The notes: generated by a model from the sequence alone, not told the origin. DNA of 64,000 nt from Pseudanabaena frigida (GCA_003242085.1 QBML01000002.1:62001-126000); one strand, 5' to 3'; positions 27,068 to 35,524 are shown, counted from the stretch's first letter. Numbers and translations are program-made.

Positions 27068-27847
27068 TTGTTTTTATCTCCTGACAAGGTTGAACTTGAG
27101 GAGCGCTCCCTAGCACGGGCAACAGTTCAGGTTCTACCACCTACTGTCAATGTCACGTCAGCGTTTCCGCAATACTTATCACAACATTTACTAGCCACCG
27201 CCTCACTGTTACAACATTGGCGCGTCTGGTTTGCATCACTCTTTTTAGTATCCGTCCCCGTCTTCTTTGAAGCTCCCCTTGTGCGCTATGCCCCTTGGTT
27301 GAGCTTGATTTGTACCGTTGGTTGGTTAGCGATCGCCAAATATCTTCAAGAAGAACCCAAAACCAAACTATGGGGAAGTCTAATCTGGGGCTTTAGTCTC
27401 ACTTGGCTATGTGGTTCGTTGTATTGGGGCTGGTTACGCTGGGAGCCTGCTTATCACGTTCCTGTCGAAGCCTTAGCCTTACCTTGGGCATTCTGGGGAA
27501 TTCGGAATGAATCATACCGTGTCGGTGGCTGGTTTTATATCGGCTCACTACTTGGAACTGCGATCACCGATCTATATTTCTACATCACGCATCTTTTTCC
27601 CCATTGGCAAGCCTTGATGCAGGTAGAAACTAATATTAGCCTTGCTAAGCCAATTTTAAAAAATGCTCTAGCACTTGTAGAAACTCCTTGGGGAATGACT
27701 TGGGCTTGTATTTTGGCAGCCTTATTACTTATTACTGGAAATAGAGCTATGCGATCGCCAAGTCTAGGCTATTGGGCATTTGGTGGTGCGGTGATCGGTA
27801 CAATTTTTGTAGATTTGCTTTTTTTTAGTATCGCGATTTTTGGATAA
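27068..27847 (+). CDS. DUF3120 family membrane protein
   Basis: A 259-aa polytopic protein of the cyanobacterial DUF3120 family. About seven hydrophobic segments are visible, for example VWFASLFLVSVPVFFEAPLV, LSLICTVGWLAIAKYLQE and AFGGAVIGTIFVDLLFFSIA. The conserved middle reads LCGSLYWGWLRWEPAYHVPV. The start is a TTG at 27068; no ATG precedes the conserved part, and none lies upstream in frame. Function is unknown. It may act in the thylakoid or plasma membrane, as conservation is limited to oxygenic phototrophs. Confidence 0.8.
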   Translation: MFLSPDKVELEERSLARATVQVLPPTVNVTSAFPQYLSQHLLATASLLQHWRVWFASLFLVSVPVFFEAPLVRYAPWLSLICTVGWLAIAKYLQEEPKTKLWGSLIWGFSLTWLCGSLYWGWLRWEPAYHVPVEALALPWAFWGIRNESYRVGGWFYIGSLLGTAITDLYFYITHLFPHWQALMQVETNISLAKPILKNALALVETPWGMTWACILAALLLITGNRAMRSPSLGYWAFGGAVIGTIFVDLLFFSIAIFG

Positions 27848-27853
27848 TTCTTT

Positions 27854-27986
27854 AACTTCAATAAAAAAGACTCGCTTCGCGAGTCTTTTTTATTGAAGTT
27901 CTATTTGGCAAATTTTATTAGAGGCTATTCGTCAATAGCCTCTAATAAAATTTGCCAAATAAAAACCCAGCGTTGGAGCGCTGGGT
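27854..27986. repeat. Three consecutive perfect hairpins
   Basis: The first has 22-bp arms (27854-27875 and 27879-27900, loop TTC). The second has 28-bp arms (27902-27929 and 27934-27961, loop CGTC). The third pairs ACCCAGCG with CGCTGGGT (27965-27986). They lie between convergent genes and would block readthrough in both directions. A weaker hairpin, AGGCATTGC/GCATTGCCC, follows near 28107-28127. Confidence 0.8.
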
Positions 27987-28133
27987 GCAGTCAGTTTAAG
28001 GCTTCATTGATAAGTAGATTACTGGAATATCCTCTATCTTTACCTCACGCGATCGGGTGAATTATAGTTGTCGCCAGTCTTGTTATGACATAAAACCCAA
28101 AGAGGAAGGCATTGCTTCGCATTGCCCTTTCAA

Positions 28134-29495
28134 CTAATCGATAGGTAATGAATCCACTTTTTTAAATTCTCCATTCCAAGGCGCAAAAAATGGCAAAAAC
28201 ATCATCCCTGGAATCGCTAAGACTAGAGTAAACAGGAAAAATAATGCCCAACCCTTTCCATCACTACCAGCTAGTAAAGGAGTTTGGTTAATCGCAGTCC
28301 ATGATGGCATATTACGCTGAATGAATTGGGCAGACTCTCCTGAAAATGGCGAAGCTAAAAGATCGCGTCCAACCGCAAACAGGCTTGAGAGCAATGCAAA
28401 TTGAGTTGCTGAAAAGCTAGGATTGCACAACACCATCAAAAATCCTAAAAATCCTGCGGTTCCTAGTCCCCCACAAAAGTTCTCAACATTAATCGCCGCA
28501 AGTAGAACATAATCATTTTTGCCAATTACAGCGATCGCGTAATAACCAATGTTGCTAACCGCTTGGAAAAATCCAAAAACCCATAGCGATCGATTTATGC
28601 CAATTTTGCTTAAAATCGCCCCACCTGCAAGAGTTCCGACAATGGTTGCGACTAAGCCAATACCCTGACGCACCGTGCCAATTGTGCCATCGTCAAAAAG
28701 AGTTTTCAAGAAAGGAACTGCCATTTTACCCACCATCGCATCACTAAACCGATAGAAAATCGTAAATACAAGAATTAGTAAGACTTTGGTTATTCCTAAG
28801 CGGTGAAAAAATTCTTGAAAAGGTTTAATGACCGCTTCATCTAGAGAAGCTGGACGCTCTTCTACTTCTGGCGGCTCAGGCGCGATGATTGTTGCTATCA
28901 GTCCAAGGCTCATCACCACTGCTAAAAGTATATATACCCACGCCCAACCCAGCTTACTTGCTAAATTAAATCCTACAAACCCCGCAAATAGCAGGGCAAT
29001 GCGATAGCCCATTACCCAAATGCCGACTCCAGCACCCACTTCCTGAACTTCTAAAACATCAGTACGATAGGCATCGATCGCAATATCTTGAGTTGCACTG
29101 AGAAAAGCAAGAATCAAAGCGGCGATCGCTAAAACTGGTAACGCTCCTACTCTTTCTGTCGGCAAAATATTGCCGATTGTAAACATTTGTAACGCGATCG
29201 CTAAAATTGCCAGTACTAAACCACCTTGAGTTAACAAAATCCACCCCCGTCGTCGCCCTAAAAAAGGCGGCACAAAGCGATCGATCAAGGGAGACCATAA
29301 AAATTTGAGCGAATAAGGTAGCGAAACTAGTCCTAACCAGCCAATTGTACTAAGGTCAAACTTAGCGCTGGTAAGCCATGCACGGAAAGCATCATCGGTT
29401 AGCGCATAGGGTAGCCCTGACGCAAATCCTAGTGACAAAAGCGCCGCCATTTTGCGACTCTGAAAAACCCGAAGAAATTGGGCGATCGTGTTCAT
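28134..29495 (-). CDS. AmpG-like MFS transporter (muropeptide permease family)
   Basis: A 453-aa major facilitator with about twelve membrane helices. The N-terminus is the AmpG type: RKMAALLSLGFASGLPYALT, then AWLTSAKFDLSTIGWLGLVS and PYSLKFLWSPLIDRFVPPFL. The motif SATQDIAIDAYRTDVLEVQE is a strong AmpG signature. AmpG imports anhydro-muropeptides from cell-wall turnover for recycling; related members may move other solutes. It diverges from the Yfr1 RNA gene, whose start is only about 30 bp away, so the two promoters are close together. Confidence 0.88.
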   Translation of the reverse strand: MNTIAQFLRVFQSRKMAALLSLGFASGLPYALTDDAFRAWLTSAKFDLSTIGWLGLVSLPYSLKFLWSPLIDRFVPPFLGRRRGWILLTQGGLVLAILAIALQMFTIGNILPTERVGALPVLAIAALILAFLSATQDIAIDAYRTDVLEVQEVGAGVGIWVMGYRIALLFAGFVGFNLASKLGWAWVYILLAVVMSLGLIATIIAPEPPEVEERPASLDEAVIKPFQEFFHRLGITKVLLILVFTIFYRFSDAMVGKMAVPFLKTLFDDGTIGTVRQGIGLVATIVGTLAGGAILSKIGINRSLWVFGFFQAVSNIGYYAIAVIGKNDYVLLAAINVENFCGGLGTAGFLGFLMVLCNPSFSATQFALLSSLFAVGRDLLASPFSGESAQFIQRNMPSWTAINQTPLLAGSDGKGWALFFLFTLVLAIPGMMFLPFFAPWNGEFKKVDSLPID

Positions 29496-29510
29496 ATTTG
29501 CGGATTAGAC

Positions 29511-29516
29511 TACAAT
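29511..29516 (+). promoter_or_regulatory. -10 element of the Yfr1 promoter
   Basis: TACAAT at 29511-29516 lies seven bases before the expected 5' end of Yfr1 (about 29523). It fits a sigma-70 type -10 box. No perfect -35 is seen, which is common in cyanobacteria. Confidence 0.6.
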
Positions 29517-29522
29517 ATATAT

Positions 29523-29607
29523 GTAAGCGGAGACGAAAGTTTCCGTTCACTCCTCACACCACATTCCGCCTGAGCTTATGAGCAGCAAAGGCGGTTTCTT
29601 ATTTTTT
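29523..29607 (+). ncRNA. yfr1: Small regulatory RNA Yfr1
   Basis: The invariant Yfr1 core ACTCCTCACACC is present at 29549-29560. It is single-stranded between two stems, as in all known Yfr1 RNAs. The 5' stem is CGGAGAC-GAAA-GTTTCCG (29528-29545) with a GNRA-type tetraloop. The 3' stem pairs CCGCCT (29566-29571) with AGGCGG (29589-29594) and is followed by TTTCTTATTTTTT, an intrinsic terminator. Yfr1 is conserved across cyanobacteria, often next to trxA, which here begins 370 bp downstream. It binds mRNAs such as porin messages through the CU-rich core. The ends are predicted, not mapped. Confidence 0.88.
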
Positions 29608-29770
29608 GCCTATAAGAGGGAAATTGTGTTGTCGCCTGAGCTTATGAGCATCAGCATAAGAGGGTTCTTATTTTTTTGCCTATAAGAGGCAAATTGTGTT
29701 GTCGCCTGAGCTTATGAGCATCAGCACATGGGAGTTTCTTATTTTTTGACTATAAGTGTTTTTTGGCAAG
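29567..29770 (+). repeat. Three tandem copies of the Yfr1 terminator segment
   Basis: Unit one starts at 29567, unit two at 29633 and unit three at 29703; lengths are 66, 70 and about 65 bp. Each begins CGCCTGAGCTTATGAGCA and contains TTCTTATTTTTT followed by a CTATAAG block. Unit one is the 3' half of Yfr1 itself. Units two and three lack the ACTCCTCACACC core. Unit two can form CTTATG/CATAAG followed by a T-run, a second terminator. The third copy is diverged at its end. The rest of the gap up to trxA (29771-29977) shows no other gene. Confidence 0.8.
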
Positions 29771-29977
29771 CATTTGCAAAGTTGTCAGAGATTGAGGTAC
29801 TAAACAATATCCGAAAATAAGAAGAAGCACAAAACATCCATTCTTATTTTTGGATTTCAATCAAAGTATTCCGCTATACAATTTTGGTTTTTAGTAAATG
29901 TGTAGTTCTAGCTGTTATACTACCTACACATAATTTTTGAAATTAAAAGTTTTTAGTATTTAGGGAGTTAGCAAAGC

Positions 29978-30307
29978 ATGTCATCAGCGATCGCCGTCAC
30001 AGATGCTAGCTTTGAGCAGGACGTACTTAAAAGTGACATCCCTGTTCTAGTAGATTTTTGGGCCCCTTGGTGTGGTCCCTGCCGTATGGTTGCTCCTGTT
30101 GTGGAAGAAGTAGCTACACAATATGAAGGCAAAATTAAAGTTTTCAAGCTTAATACCGATGAGAATCCTAGCGTAGCTGGACAATATGGGATTCGTAGTA
30201 TTCCTACGCTCATGTTGTTTAAGGGTGGGCAGCGCGTAGATGTGGTTGTAGGTGCCGTTCCTAAGACAACACTATGTACCACAATTGATAAATGTTTAGA
30301 TAGTTAA
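29978..30307 (+). CDS. trxA: Thioredoxin
   Basis: A 109-aa classical thioredoxin with the redox site in [20 protein letters not shown] and the cis-Pro loop in [20 protein letters not shown]. It reduces disulfides of cytoplasmic targets with electrons from a thioredoxin reductase. The ATG at 29978 follows GGGAG at a good distance. Its position just downstream of Yfr1 matches the layout in several other cyanobacteria. It ends at a long perfect hairpin. Confidence 0.96.
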   Translation: MSSAIAVTDASFEQDVLKSDIPVLVDFWAPWCGPCRMVAPVVEEVATQYEGKIKVFKLNTDENPSVAGQYGIRSIPTLMLFKGGQRVDVVVGAVPKTTLCTTIDKCLDS

Positions 30308-30315
30308 TCCATATT

Positions 30316-30378
30316 TCAAACTAAACCAAAAAACAGAAGGGGCGCAAAGCGCCCCTTCTGTTTTTTGGTTTAGTTTGA
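30316..30378. terminator. Perfect 30-bp hairpin after trxA
   Basis: The arms 30316-30345 and 30349-30378 are exact complements around AAA, with AAACCAAAAAACAGAAGGGG in the left arm and GGGGCGCAAAGCGCCCC at the tip. A tail GAGCGCAAGGCGCTATAT follows. It probably terminates trxA and is one of the clearest members of the hairpin family. Confidence 0.8.
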
Positions 30379-30446
30379 GATTGAGCGCAAGGCGCTATAT
30401 TTGAATAAACATATTTCCACAAACCTAATTCAATAAAAACCAAGTT

Positions 30447-30995
30447 GTGCAGCAATCCAAGATTGTCGAAATTTTAACTGCCGACGAGTTACGTCGTACT
30501 GTCAATCGTCTGGCTTCGCAAATTGTTGAGGCTAGTGATGATTTGTCAAATGTTGTCTTGCTCGGTGTTTATACTCGTGGTGTGCCGCTGAGTGTAGCGA
30601 TCGCTAAACAAATACATACACTTGAAGGAGTCTTAGTTCCCTCAGGAGCTTTAGACATTACCTTTTATCGGGATGATTTAGATCGGATTGGACTGCGAAC
30701 ACCAAACAAAACCGAGATTCCCTATGACCTCAATGGCAAAACTGTAGTCTTGGTGGATGATGTGATTTATAGCGGGCGGACGATTGGCGCGGCACTGAGC
30801 GCGATACATGATTACGGTCGCCCCAAATGTCTAAGACTAATGGTTTTGATCGATCGCGGTCATCGTGAGTTACCGATCCATCCCGACTATGTGGGACGGA
30901 CATTACCAACTTCTAAGGATGAACAGGTCAAAGTATTTTTGAGCGCCGCAGGGGATGGTCGCGATGGTGTTGAGCTAATCAAACCAATTGACTAG
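30447..30995 (+). CDS. pyrR: Bifunctional pyr operon regulator / uracil phosphoribosyltransferase
   Basis: A 182-aa PyrR. It starts at a GTG; the N-terminus [20 protein letters not shown] is typical. The PRPP-binding loop is [20 protein letters not shown] and the end of the fold is [19 protein letters not shown]. In Gram-positive bacteria PyrR binds pyr mRNA and also has weak uracil phosphoribosyltransferase activity. No pyr gene lies next to it here, so a regulatory role by attenuation is uncertain; the enzyme activity is plausible. Confidence 0.93.
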   Translation: MQQSKIVEILTADELRRTVNRLASQIVEASDDLSNVVLLGVYTRGVPLSVAIAKQIHTLEGVLVPSGALDITFYRDDLDRIGLRTPNKTEIPYDLNGKTVVLVDDVIYSGRTIGAALSAIHDYGRPKCLRLMVLIDRGHRELPIHPDYVGRTLPTSKDEQVKVFLSAAGDGRDGVELIKPID

Positions 30996-31017
30996 AAACT
31001 TGATATCTCTATTTAGC

Positions 31018-31046
31018 TATTACGGTAATATAGTATTACGGTAATA
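31018..31046. promoter_or_regulatory. Paired 13-bp palindromes upstream of mazEF
   Basis: TATTACGGTAATA occurs at 31018-31030 and again at 31034-31046. Each is a palindrome with TATTAC/GTAATA arms around one base. They end 12 bp before the antitoxin ATG, the expected place for operators where the AbrB-type antitoxin represses its own operon. The 16-bp period is about one and a half helical turns. Confidence 0.7.
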
Positions 31047-31058
31047 CTGAGTGATGCC

Positions 31059-31301
31059 ATGCAAGCCACAAAAAAGCTTCTAGTCTCAAAAGTAACTTCT
31101 AAATTTCAAACAACAATTCCTCAAACTATTCGCGACATGATGGGAATATCTCAAGGAGATGCAGTTGTATTTGAAATAGAAGAGGGGCGAGTCTTTATCA
31201 AAAGATTGCAGCCATTAGATTTAGACTATCTTAACTCTGTATCAGGAACACTAAGCGAATGGGCATCCCCAGAAGATGAGGAAGCCTATCGTGACCTTTA
31301 A
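31059..31301 (+). CDS. AbrB/MazE-type antitoxin
   Basis: An 80-aa protein with an N-terminal SpoVT-AbrB DNA-binding fold (SKVTSKFQTTIPQTIRDMMG, then GDAVVFEIEEGRVFIKRL). The acidic C-terminus (LSEWASPEDEEAYRDL) is the region that usually masks the toxin. It overlaps the start of the toxin gene, so the two are translationally coupled. Palindromes just upstream are likely its own binding sites. Confidence 0.88.
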   Translation: MQATKKLLVSKVTSKFQTTIPQTIRDMMGISQGDAVVFEIEEGRVFIKRLQPLDLDYLNSVSGTLSEWASPEDEEAYRDL

Positions 31302-31635
31302 GCAATTTGATGTGGTTATAGTTCCTTTTCCCTTTACAGATACTGCTAATCAAAAACGAAGACCTGCACTAGTAATTTCTGACCACTCAATTTTTAATGC
31401 GACTATGAGTCGTAGCGTTATGGCGATGATTACAACTGCAAGTCATGTACCTTGGGCGCTGGATGTCAATATTCTTGATTTGCCAAGTACTGGACTGACT
31501 CATCCTTCTATAATTAGAATGAAATTATTTACTTTAGATGATGTGTTGGTAATAAAGCGAATTGGGGCTTTAAGTCAAGCAGATCGAGAAGCAACGGGAA
31601 GAGCGATCGCCCAGCTTTTCAAGCTCAATTTTTAA
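31276..31635 (+). CDS. MazF/PemK-type endoribonuclease toxin
   Basis: A 119-aa toxin of the PemK/MazF family. The N-terminal strand FKQFDVVIVPFPFTDTANQK, the RRPALVIS motif and the later segment TGLTHPSIIRMKLFTLDDVL are typical. MazF cleaves mRNA at short sequences when the antitoxin is degraded. A GTG at 31291 (VTFKQFD) may be the true start instead of the ATG at 31276. Overlap with the antitoxin gene is the normal arrangement. Confidence 0.88.
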   Translation: MRKPIVTFKQFDVVIVPFPFTDTANQKRRPALVISDHSIFNATMSRSVMAMITTASHVPWALDVNILDLPSTGLTHPSIIRMKLFTLDDVLVIKRIGALSQADREATGRAIAQLFKLNF

Positions 31636-32390
31636 CGAAAAAGTCGTTTGTAGTGAGAGCTATATAACTGCGATCGCCCTTTTTCACTCTTATTTACATT
31701 GTTTAAAGCAGGACTAATCACAAATAGAGTTGTTCTAGTTAAATTCTCTTTTTGAGTAACCGAAGCCATATCTGCTAAGAGAACTGTCAAAATCTTCTCA
31801 TCTTCCCAACCTAAGCGATAACAAATTGCTACTGTCGTATCAGATGGATAATGCTCCATTAATTTTGCTTGAGCATTCTCGACATGATGAGCACTGAGAT
31901 AGAGACATAGAGAGGCTTGGTGAGATGCAAGGCTTGATAGTTCTTCGCGTTCAGGAACTTGAGTTCGTCCACTAATGCGCGTGAGAATGATCGTCTGCAC
32001 TAATTCAGGAACCGTTAGTTCTACTTGCAAACGGGCAGCAGCTAATTGGAAGGCACTCACCCCTGGGATAATTTCAAAGGGAATTTCGGCTTCACTGAGT
32101 ACGACCATTTGTTCTTGAATTGCGCCGTATAAACTAGGATCGCCATCGTGTAAACGGACTACCAATTTATGCGATCTCACTCTGTCGATCATAATTGCCA
32201 AAATCTCTTCTAGGGATTTGCTCGCAGTAGGAATAATCTCGGCATCGGTGCGACAAAATTGCAGCATTGAGTCAGGGATGAGCGAATTGGCATAAACGAC
32301 TACGTCAGCTTTAGCGAGAAGATTTCGCCCCTTAACAGTAATGAGATCAGGGTCACCAGGCCCCGCACCGACAATATAAACTGGTTGCAT
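31632..32390 (-). CDS. cobM: Precorrin-4 C11-methyltransferase
   Basis: A 252-aa SAM-dependent tetrapyrrole methylase of cobalamin synthesis. I chose the ATG at 32390 (MQPVYIVGAGPGDPDLITVK); an in-frame extension to 32498 adds a Cys-rich stretch unlike the family. Motifs include the SAM-binding GAGPGDPDLITVKG, VRLHDGDPSLYGAIQEQM and the PGVSAF loop. It transfers a methyl group to C11 of precorrin-4 (or the cobalt form). The stop overlaps the end of the convergent MazF gene by four bases. It follows cbiD, separated by a hairpin. Confidence 0.93.
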   Translation of the reverse strand: MQPVYIVGAGPGDPDLITVKGRNLLAKADVVVYANSLIPDSMLQFCRTDAEIIPTASKSLEEILAIMIDRVRSHKLVVRLHDGDPSLYGAIQEQMVVLSEAEIPFEIIPGVSAFQLAAARLQVELTVPELVQTIILTRISGRTQVPEREELSSLASHQASLCLYLSAHHVENAQAKLMEHYPSDTTVAICYRLGWEDEKILTVLLADMASVTQKENLTRTTLFVISPALNNVNKSEKGRSQLYSSHYKRLFR

Positions 32391-32447
32391 TAAAAAAACT
32401 CTAAGACAAATAAGACTGAAGCAAAAACAGATTGCAATTCCTATTTT

Positions 32448-32483
32448 ACAGTAGAGGCAATTCATGAATTGCCTCCACTCTGT
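32448..32483. terminator. Short hairpin between cbiD and cobM
   Basis: GAGGCAATTC (32454-32463) pairs with GAATTGCCTC (32466-32475), and ACAGT/ACTCTGT extend the stem. It lies just after the cbiD stop on the minus strand and may attenuate transcription into cobM. Confidence 0.55.
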
Positions 32484-32490
32484 CTTTATC

Positions 32491-33546
32491 TTAAACAACT
32501 AACTTCCCTAAGCGATCGCACAAAATTGTTTTAACCTCAATCTGGCGATCTGTATATTTCTGGATATAGGCTGTGGCGCGTTGCGTAATTTGATCGGTAA
32601 GATATTGGAAAATCTGGCGATCGCAGTCATGCTCAACCAATAATTTATGGACGGCTTCGGCAGTGGGTAGACTTTCTATTTCTTGAATTAGGGCAAATGG
32701 TAATTTCTCATGTACTGCAGCTCTAACTAAAATATCAATTCGGGCATCAGCTAGGTGACTAGAAGTATTAAAAATCCCACCTGCTAGCTTTAACAACTTA
32801 CCGTGATAGCCGATGAGAGTAATCGAAGTCACGCCTAAGAGAGCCGCTTCTACTAACATTGCGCCAACCCAATTCGCAGTTTGGACTAATTGCAAATTTG
32901 AGAAACCCAAATTTTGCGCCACTTGATAACCATTTGCACCGATATAAAAAGCGATTTCATTAGAATTAGTAGCTTTAGCCCTTAAATCGGCACGAAATTC
33001 TTCTAGTTTGTCTTCTACTGAGAGAGGTTTAGAAATAGCGGAGGTTCCCAATAGTGACAAACCTTCAAGGATACCAAAGGCAGCATTGGAAGTGCGCTTA
33101 GCTAGCGATCGTCCCTCAGGTAAAATAAAACGAATCCTCGCAGTTACATTTGGTTGTAATAAAGGAAGAAGATTAACTTCAGCTAAATTGTGCGCCAGTT
33201 GATAGATTGCGGGTTCACCAGTCGCCGTTCTTCCTAAGCCTTCTCCTGCTTCTAAAATTAACTTCGGTTGCAGATCTCCCGTTGATGATTCTAATTGCAC
33301 CCAAGCCCAGATAGGCATTCCAGCCGTCAGATCGAGATTATCACCTGGGTCGCTAGTTGCGATCGCCAGAGCTATATTCTCGCCAAGAATCGCACTTTGA
33401 GCGATCGCTATTTCACCAGTGCCAGATTCTAATAAATCAAGCTCTACAGAAGCTAAGTTAGAAGTTGAGTTATTTTTGTATAGCGTAAGAATCGCCGATT
33501 TAGCAGCAGCGATCGCAAATACAGGGAGAGTATAACCAGATTTCAT
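32491..33546 (-). CDS. cbiD: Cobalt-precorrin-5B C1-methyltransferase
   Basis: A 351-aa CbiD enzyme, which methylates C1 of cobalt-precorrin-5B in anaerobic-type cobalamin synthesis. It begins KSGYTLPVFAIAAAKSAILT, has the segment RIRFILPEGRSLAKRTSNAA and the conserved GLSLLGTSAISKPLS (usually followed by a Pro/Ser-rich stretch), and continues LIGYHGKLLKLAGGIFNTSS. It is upstream of cobM on the same strand, so both corrin methylation steps may be expressed together. Confidence 0.93.
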   Translation of the reverse strand: MKSGYTLPVFAIAAAKSAILTLYKNNSTSNLASVELDLLESGTGEIAIAQSAILGENIALAIATSDPGDNLDLTAGMPIWAWVQLESSTGDLQPKLILEAGEGLGRTATGEPAIYQLAHNLAEVNLLPLLQPNVTARIRFILPEGRSLAKRTSNAAFGILEGLSLLGTSAISKPLSVEDKLEEFRADLRAKATNSNEIAFYIGANGYQVAQNLGFSNLQLVQTANWVGAMLVEAALLGVTSITLIGYHGKLLKLAGGIFNTSSHLADARIDILVRAAVHEKLPFALIQEIESLPTAEAVHKLLVEHDCDRQIFQYLTDQITQRATAYIQKYTDRQIEVKTILCDRLGKLVV

Positions 33547-33598
33547 ATTTTTAATTTATTACGTTATGGGTGGCGCTTTGCACAAACCATAAGGGAGT

Positions 33599-35200
33599 TT
33601 ATTTGTAGTGTTCGGGACGCAATTTTTGTAGCTGCGCGTTTGTGTAATAAAAGTTGAGAATGCGATCGTATGACCAACCCATCCGTGCCAAATTATAGGA
33701 ACCTGTCTGACTCATACCAACGCCATGTCCTAAGCCACCACCGATAAAAGCATAGCCAGTCAAAACCTTCTCTTTATAGATCGGTTCTAATCGGAAGAAA
33801 GTACTATCAGGTGGATCGAAAGCATCAATAATTTCATCTTTCTTGACGATGATTCTACCAGTATCAGTAGTTACTTCCATTTCTAAGACCCGACCCGATG
33901 GTGCTCGTTTCGATACTTGCAGTTGTTTGATCGCATTAAAGTTAGTAATGTTATCGCCTGAAAACCGCAAAAACTTTTTCAAAGATATTTGTAATTCATC
34001 TAATGAACCATTTTTACGCCAACGTAAAGTTCTCCACCCGACTTCGTTAAATCCGTCTTGGCGATCTAAAAACGCTTTCAAATTTTTATCATCATCAATG
34101 TTCGCCGATCGCTGATTTTCAGAACGATTGGCGAGATCTAGCACTGATTGTAAATAAGGACGCGGTGTTCCATCCCAAATGTCGTTGTAGTTGGCAGTAA
34201 TCCCCCCTGTTGTGGAAGAATAAAGCGCATCGATCGTCCGATTGTTATAGGTCAGAACCAAGCTCCTTGTATCCGATATAGCGCGATCGGCAACTTCTGT
34301 TGTATCTTCTAAACCTCGATAAACTTGGCACTGCGTATCTGCACAAAGCTCATATCCATCCACCATAAATCGATGCAAACTTGCTAACACATAAGTACGT
34401 GCCAAGATTGCTTGAGCTTGTACGGCAGCATAGGGAGCATTATATCCAATTTCATGGGGAACTACGCCGCGTACATAGGTTTCTAAGGGAACGTTATTAA
34501 CTAGTGTATAACTTTGATGAGCATTGGGTTGTAGCTTTAAAGTACCCGCATAGGGACGATTGTTGATTTCGGCTTTATTTTCTCTTTGATAGCTAACTTC
34601 TACTATTCCCGAACTGCTACTAATATCCAGTTGATCGCGATTATATCGAAAATCTCCGACAGTAAATGAGGCGATCGCTCTTTGAGGAAGAATACGACGA
34701 TCAAGTTGCACGGTCAGATTACCTTGCGATCGCAGCGTATAGAACATCAAATATCTGAGCAACATTGAGTCATAAATATCCCGCTTTGCCCAAACTTGCC
34801 AACGCCTCGGCTGAGCAATTTCCGTTTGAATCCCTTTTTCTCCCCAATGGAAAGCACTCGCGGCGGCATTCTCAAAGCTGCGATGATTACTAAGTACTAA
34901 CTTCTCGTCAAGTATTGGCTGTGATAAAGGCTGTGCAACAATTTCGACAACTACGCGATCGCTAGTCACAGTTTGAGTGCTTTTTCCATCATTTGAGGGA
35001 AAAGAGAGTGTCAGTTTGCCACCTGAAGTAGCCTTAATCGTGAGCCGATCCTGAGTTCTTTCCCCAAAACGTTGGACAATACCAATTTTAAGAATTGGGT
35101 TAGCATCCTCTTGAGCTTGAACGATTTCGCCTGCTGTGAGCGTAATTGAACAGATTGTCACAATTACAGTTTGGCGAATAATCCCGAAAGTTTTTAGCAT
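33599..35200 (-). CDS. SpoIID/LytB domain protein
   Basis: A 533-aa exported protein with a signal peptide (LKTFGIIRQTVIVTICSITL). The SpoIID domain starts near residue 230: HQSYTLVNNVPLETYVRGVV then PHEIGYNAPYAAVQAQAILA. The conserved NDIWDGTPRPYLQSV and GHGVGMSQTGSYNLARMGWS near the end match lytic transglycosylases of the SpoIID/LytB family, which cut denuded glycan strands of peptidoglycan. Cyanobacterial versions are common and probably act in wall remodelling or septum maturation. Confidence 0.9.
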   Translation of the reverse strand: MLKTFGIIRQTVIVTICSITLTAGEIVQAQEDANPILKIGIVQRFGERTQDRLTIKATSGGKLTLSFPSNDGKSTQTVTSDRVVVEIVAQPLSQPILDEKLVLSNHRSFENAAASAFHWGEKGIQTEIAQPRRWQVWAKRDIYDSMLLRYLMFYTLRSQGNLTVQLDRRILPQRAIASFTVGDFRYNRDQLDISSSSGIVEVSYQRENKAEINNRPYAGTLKLQPNAHQSYTLVNNVPLETYVRGVVPHEIGYNAPYAAVQAQAILARTYVLASLHRFMVDGYELCADTQCQVYRGLEDTTEVADRAISDTRSLVLTYNNRTIDALYSSTTGGITANYNDIWDGTPRPYLQSVLDLANRSENQRSANIDDDKNLKAFLDRQDGFNEVGWRTLRWRKNGSLDELQISLKKFLRFSGDNITNFNAIKQLQVSKRAPSGRVLEMEVTTDTGRIIVKKDEIIDAFDPPDSTFFRLEPIYKEKVLTGYAFIGGGLGHGVGMSQTGSYNLARMGWSYDRILNFYYTNAQLQKLRPEHYK

Positions 35201-35301
35201 GTCAAGCTCAATATTCTAGAAAATGTGTTGTACTTTTTGTAACTTGCTAACTATAGCAAAAGGTTCCAACTTAAAGTTTCGATATAAATCCTAAATGATT
35301 G

Positions 35302-35377
35302 GGCTTCGGCTTCGCTCAGCCACCGGCTTCGGCTTCGCTCAGCCACCACCCTACGTTGGCTGAGCGAAGCCGAAGCC
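35302..35377. repeat. Tandem 23-bp repeats with an inverted copy
   Basis: GGCTTCGGCTTCGCTCAGCC plus ACC occurs at 35302-35324 and again at 35325-35347. The inverted form GGCTGAGCGAAGCCGAAGCC is at 35358-35377. The three together can form a strong stem-loop. They lie between divergent genes (SpoIID-like, minus; ClC, plus). A 68-codon reading frame here is simply the repeat read through and is not called. Confidence 0.75.
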
Positions 35378-35524
35378 CACCAGTACTCAAGATTTTCGTT
35401 GCCTGTTTGTGCTGTTTTACACATAGTAACGTTGTTTAGATAAGTAAACTTTATCAAAATTCATTTTGCCTCTGAAGTATTGCTGCTTGAGGTGTTAAGG
35501 CAAAAATTCGGTAGAGGAAATTCC

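Noticed and set aside
35251-35457. A 68-codon minus-strand reading frame across the GGCTTCGGC repeats
   Set aside because: Its residues come mainly from the repeat (SEAEA-like), and it has no recognisable start signal or homologue-like pattern.
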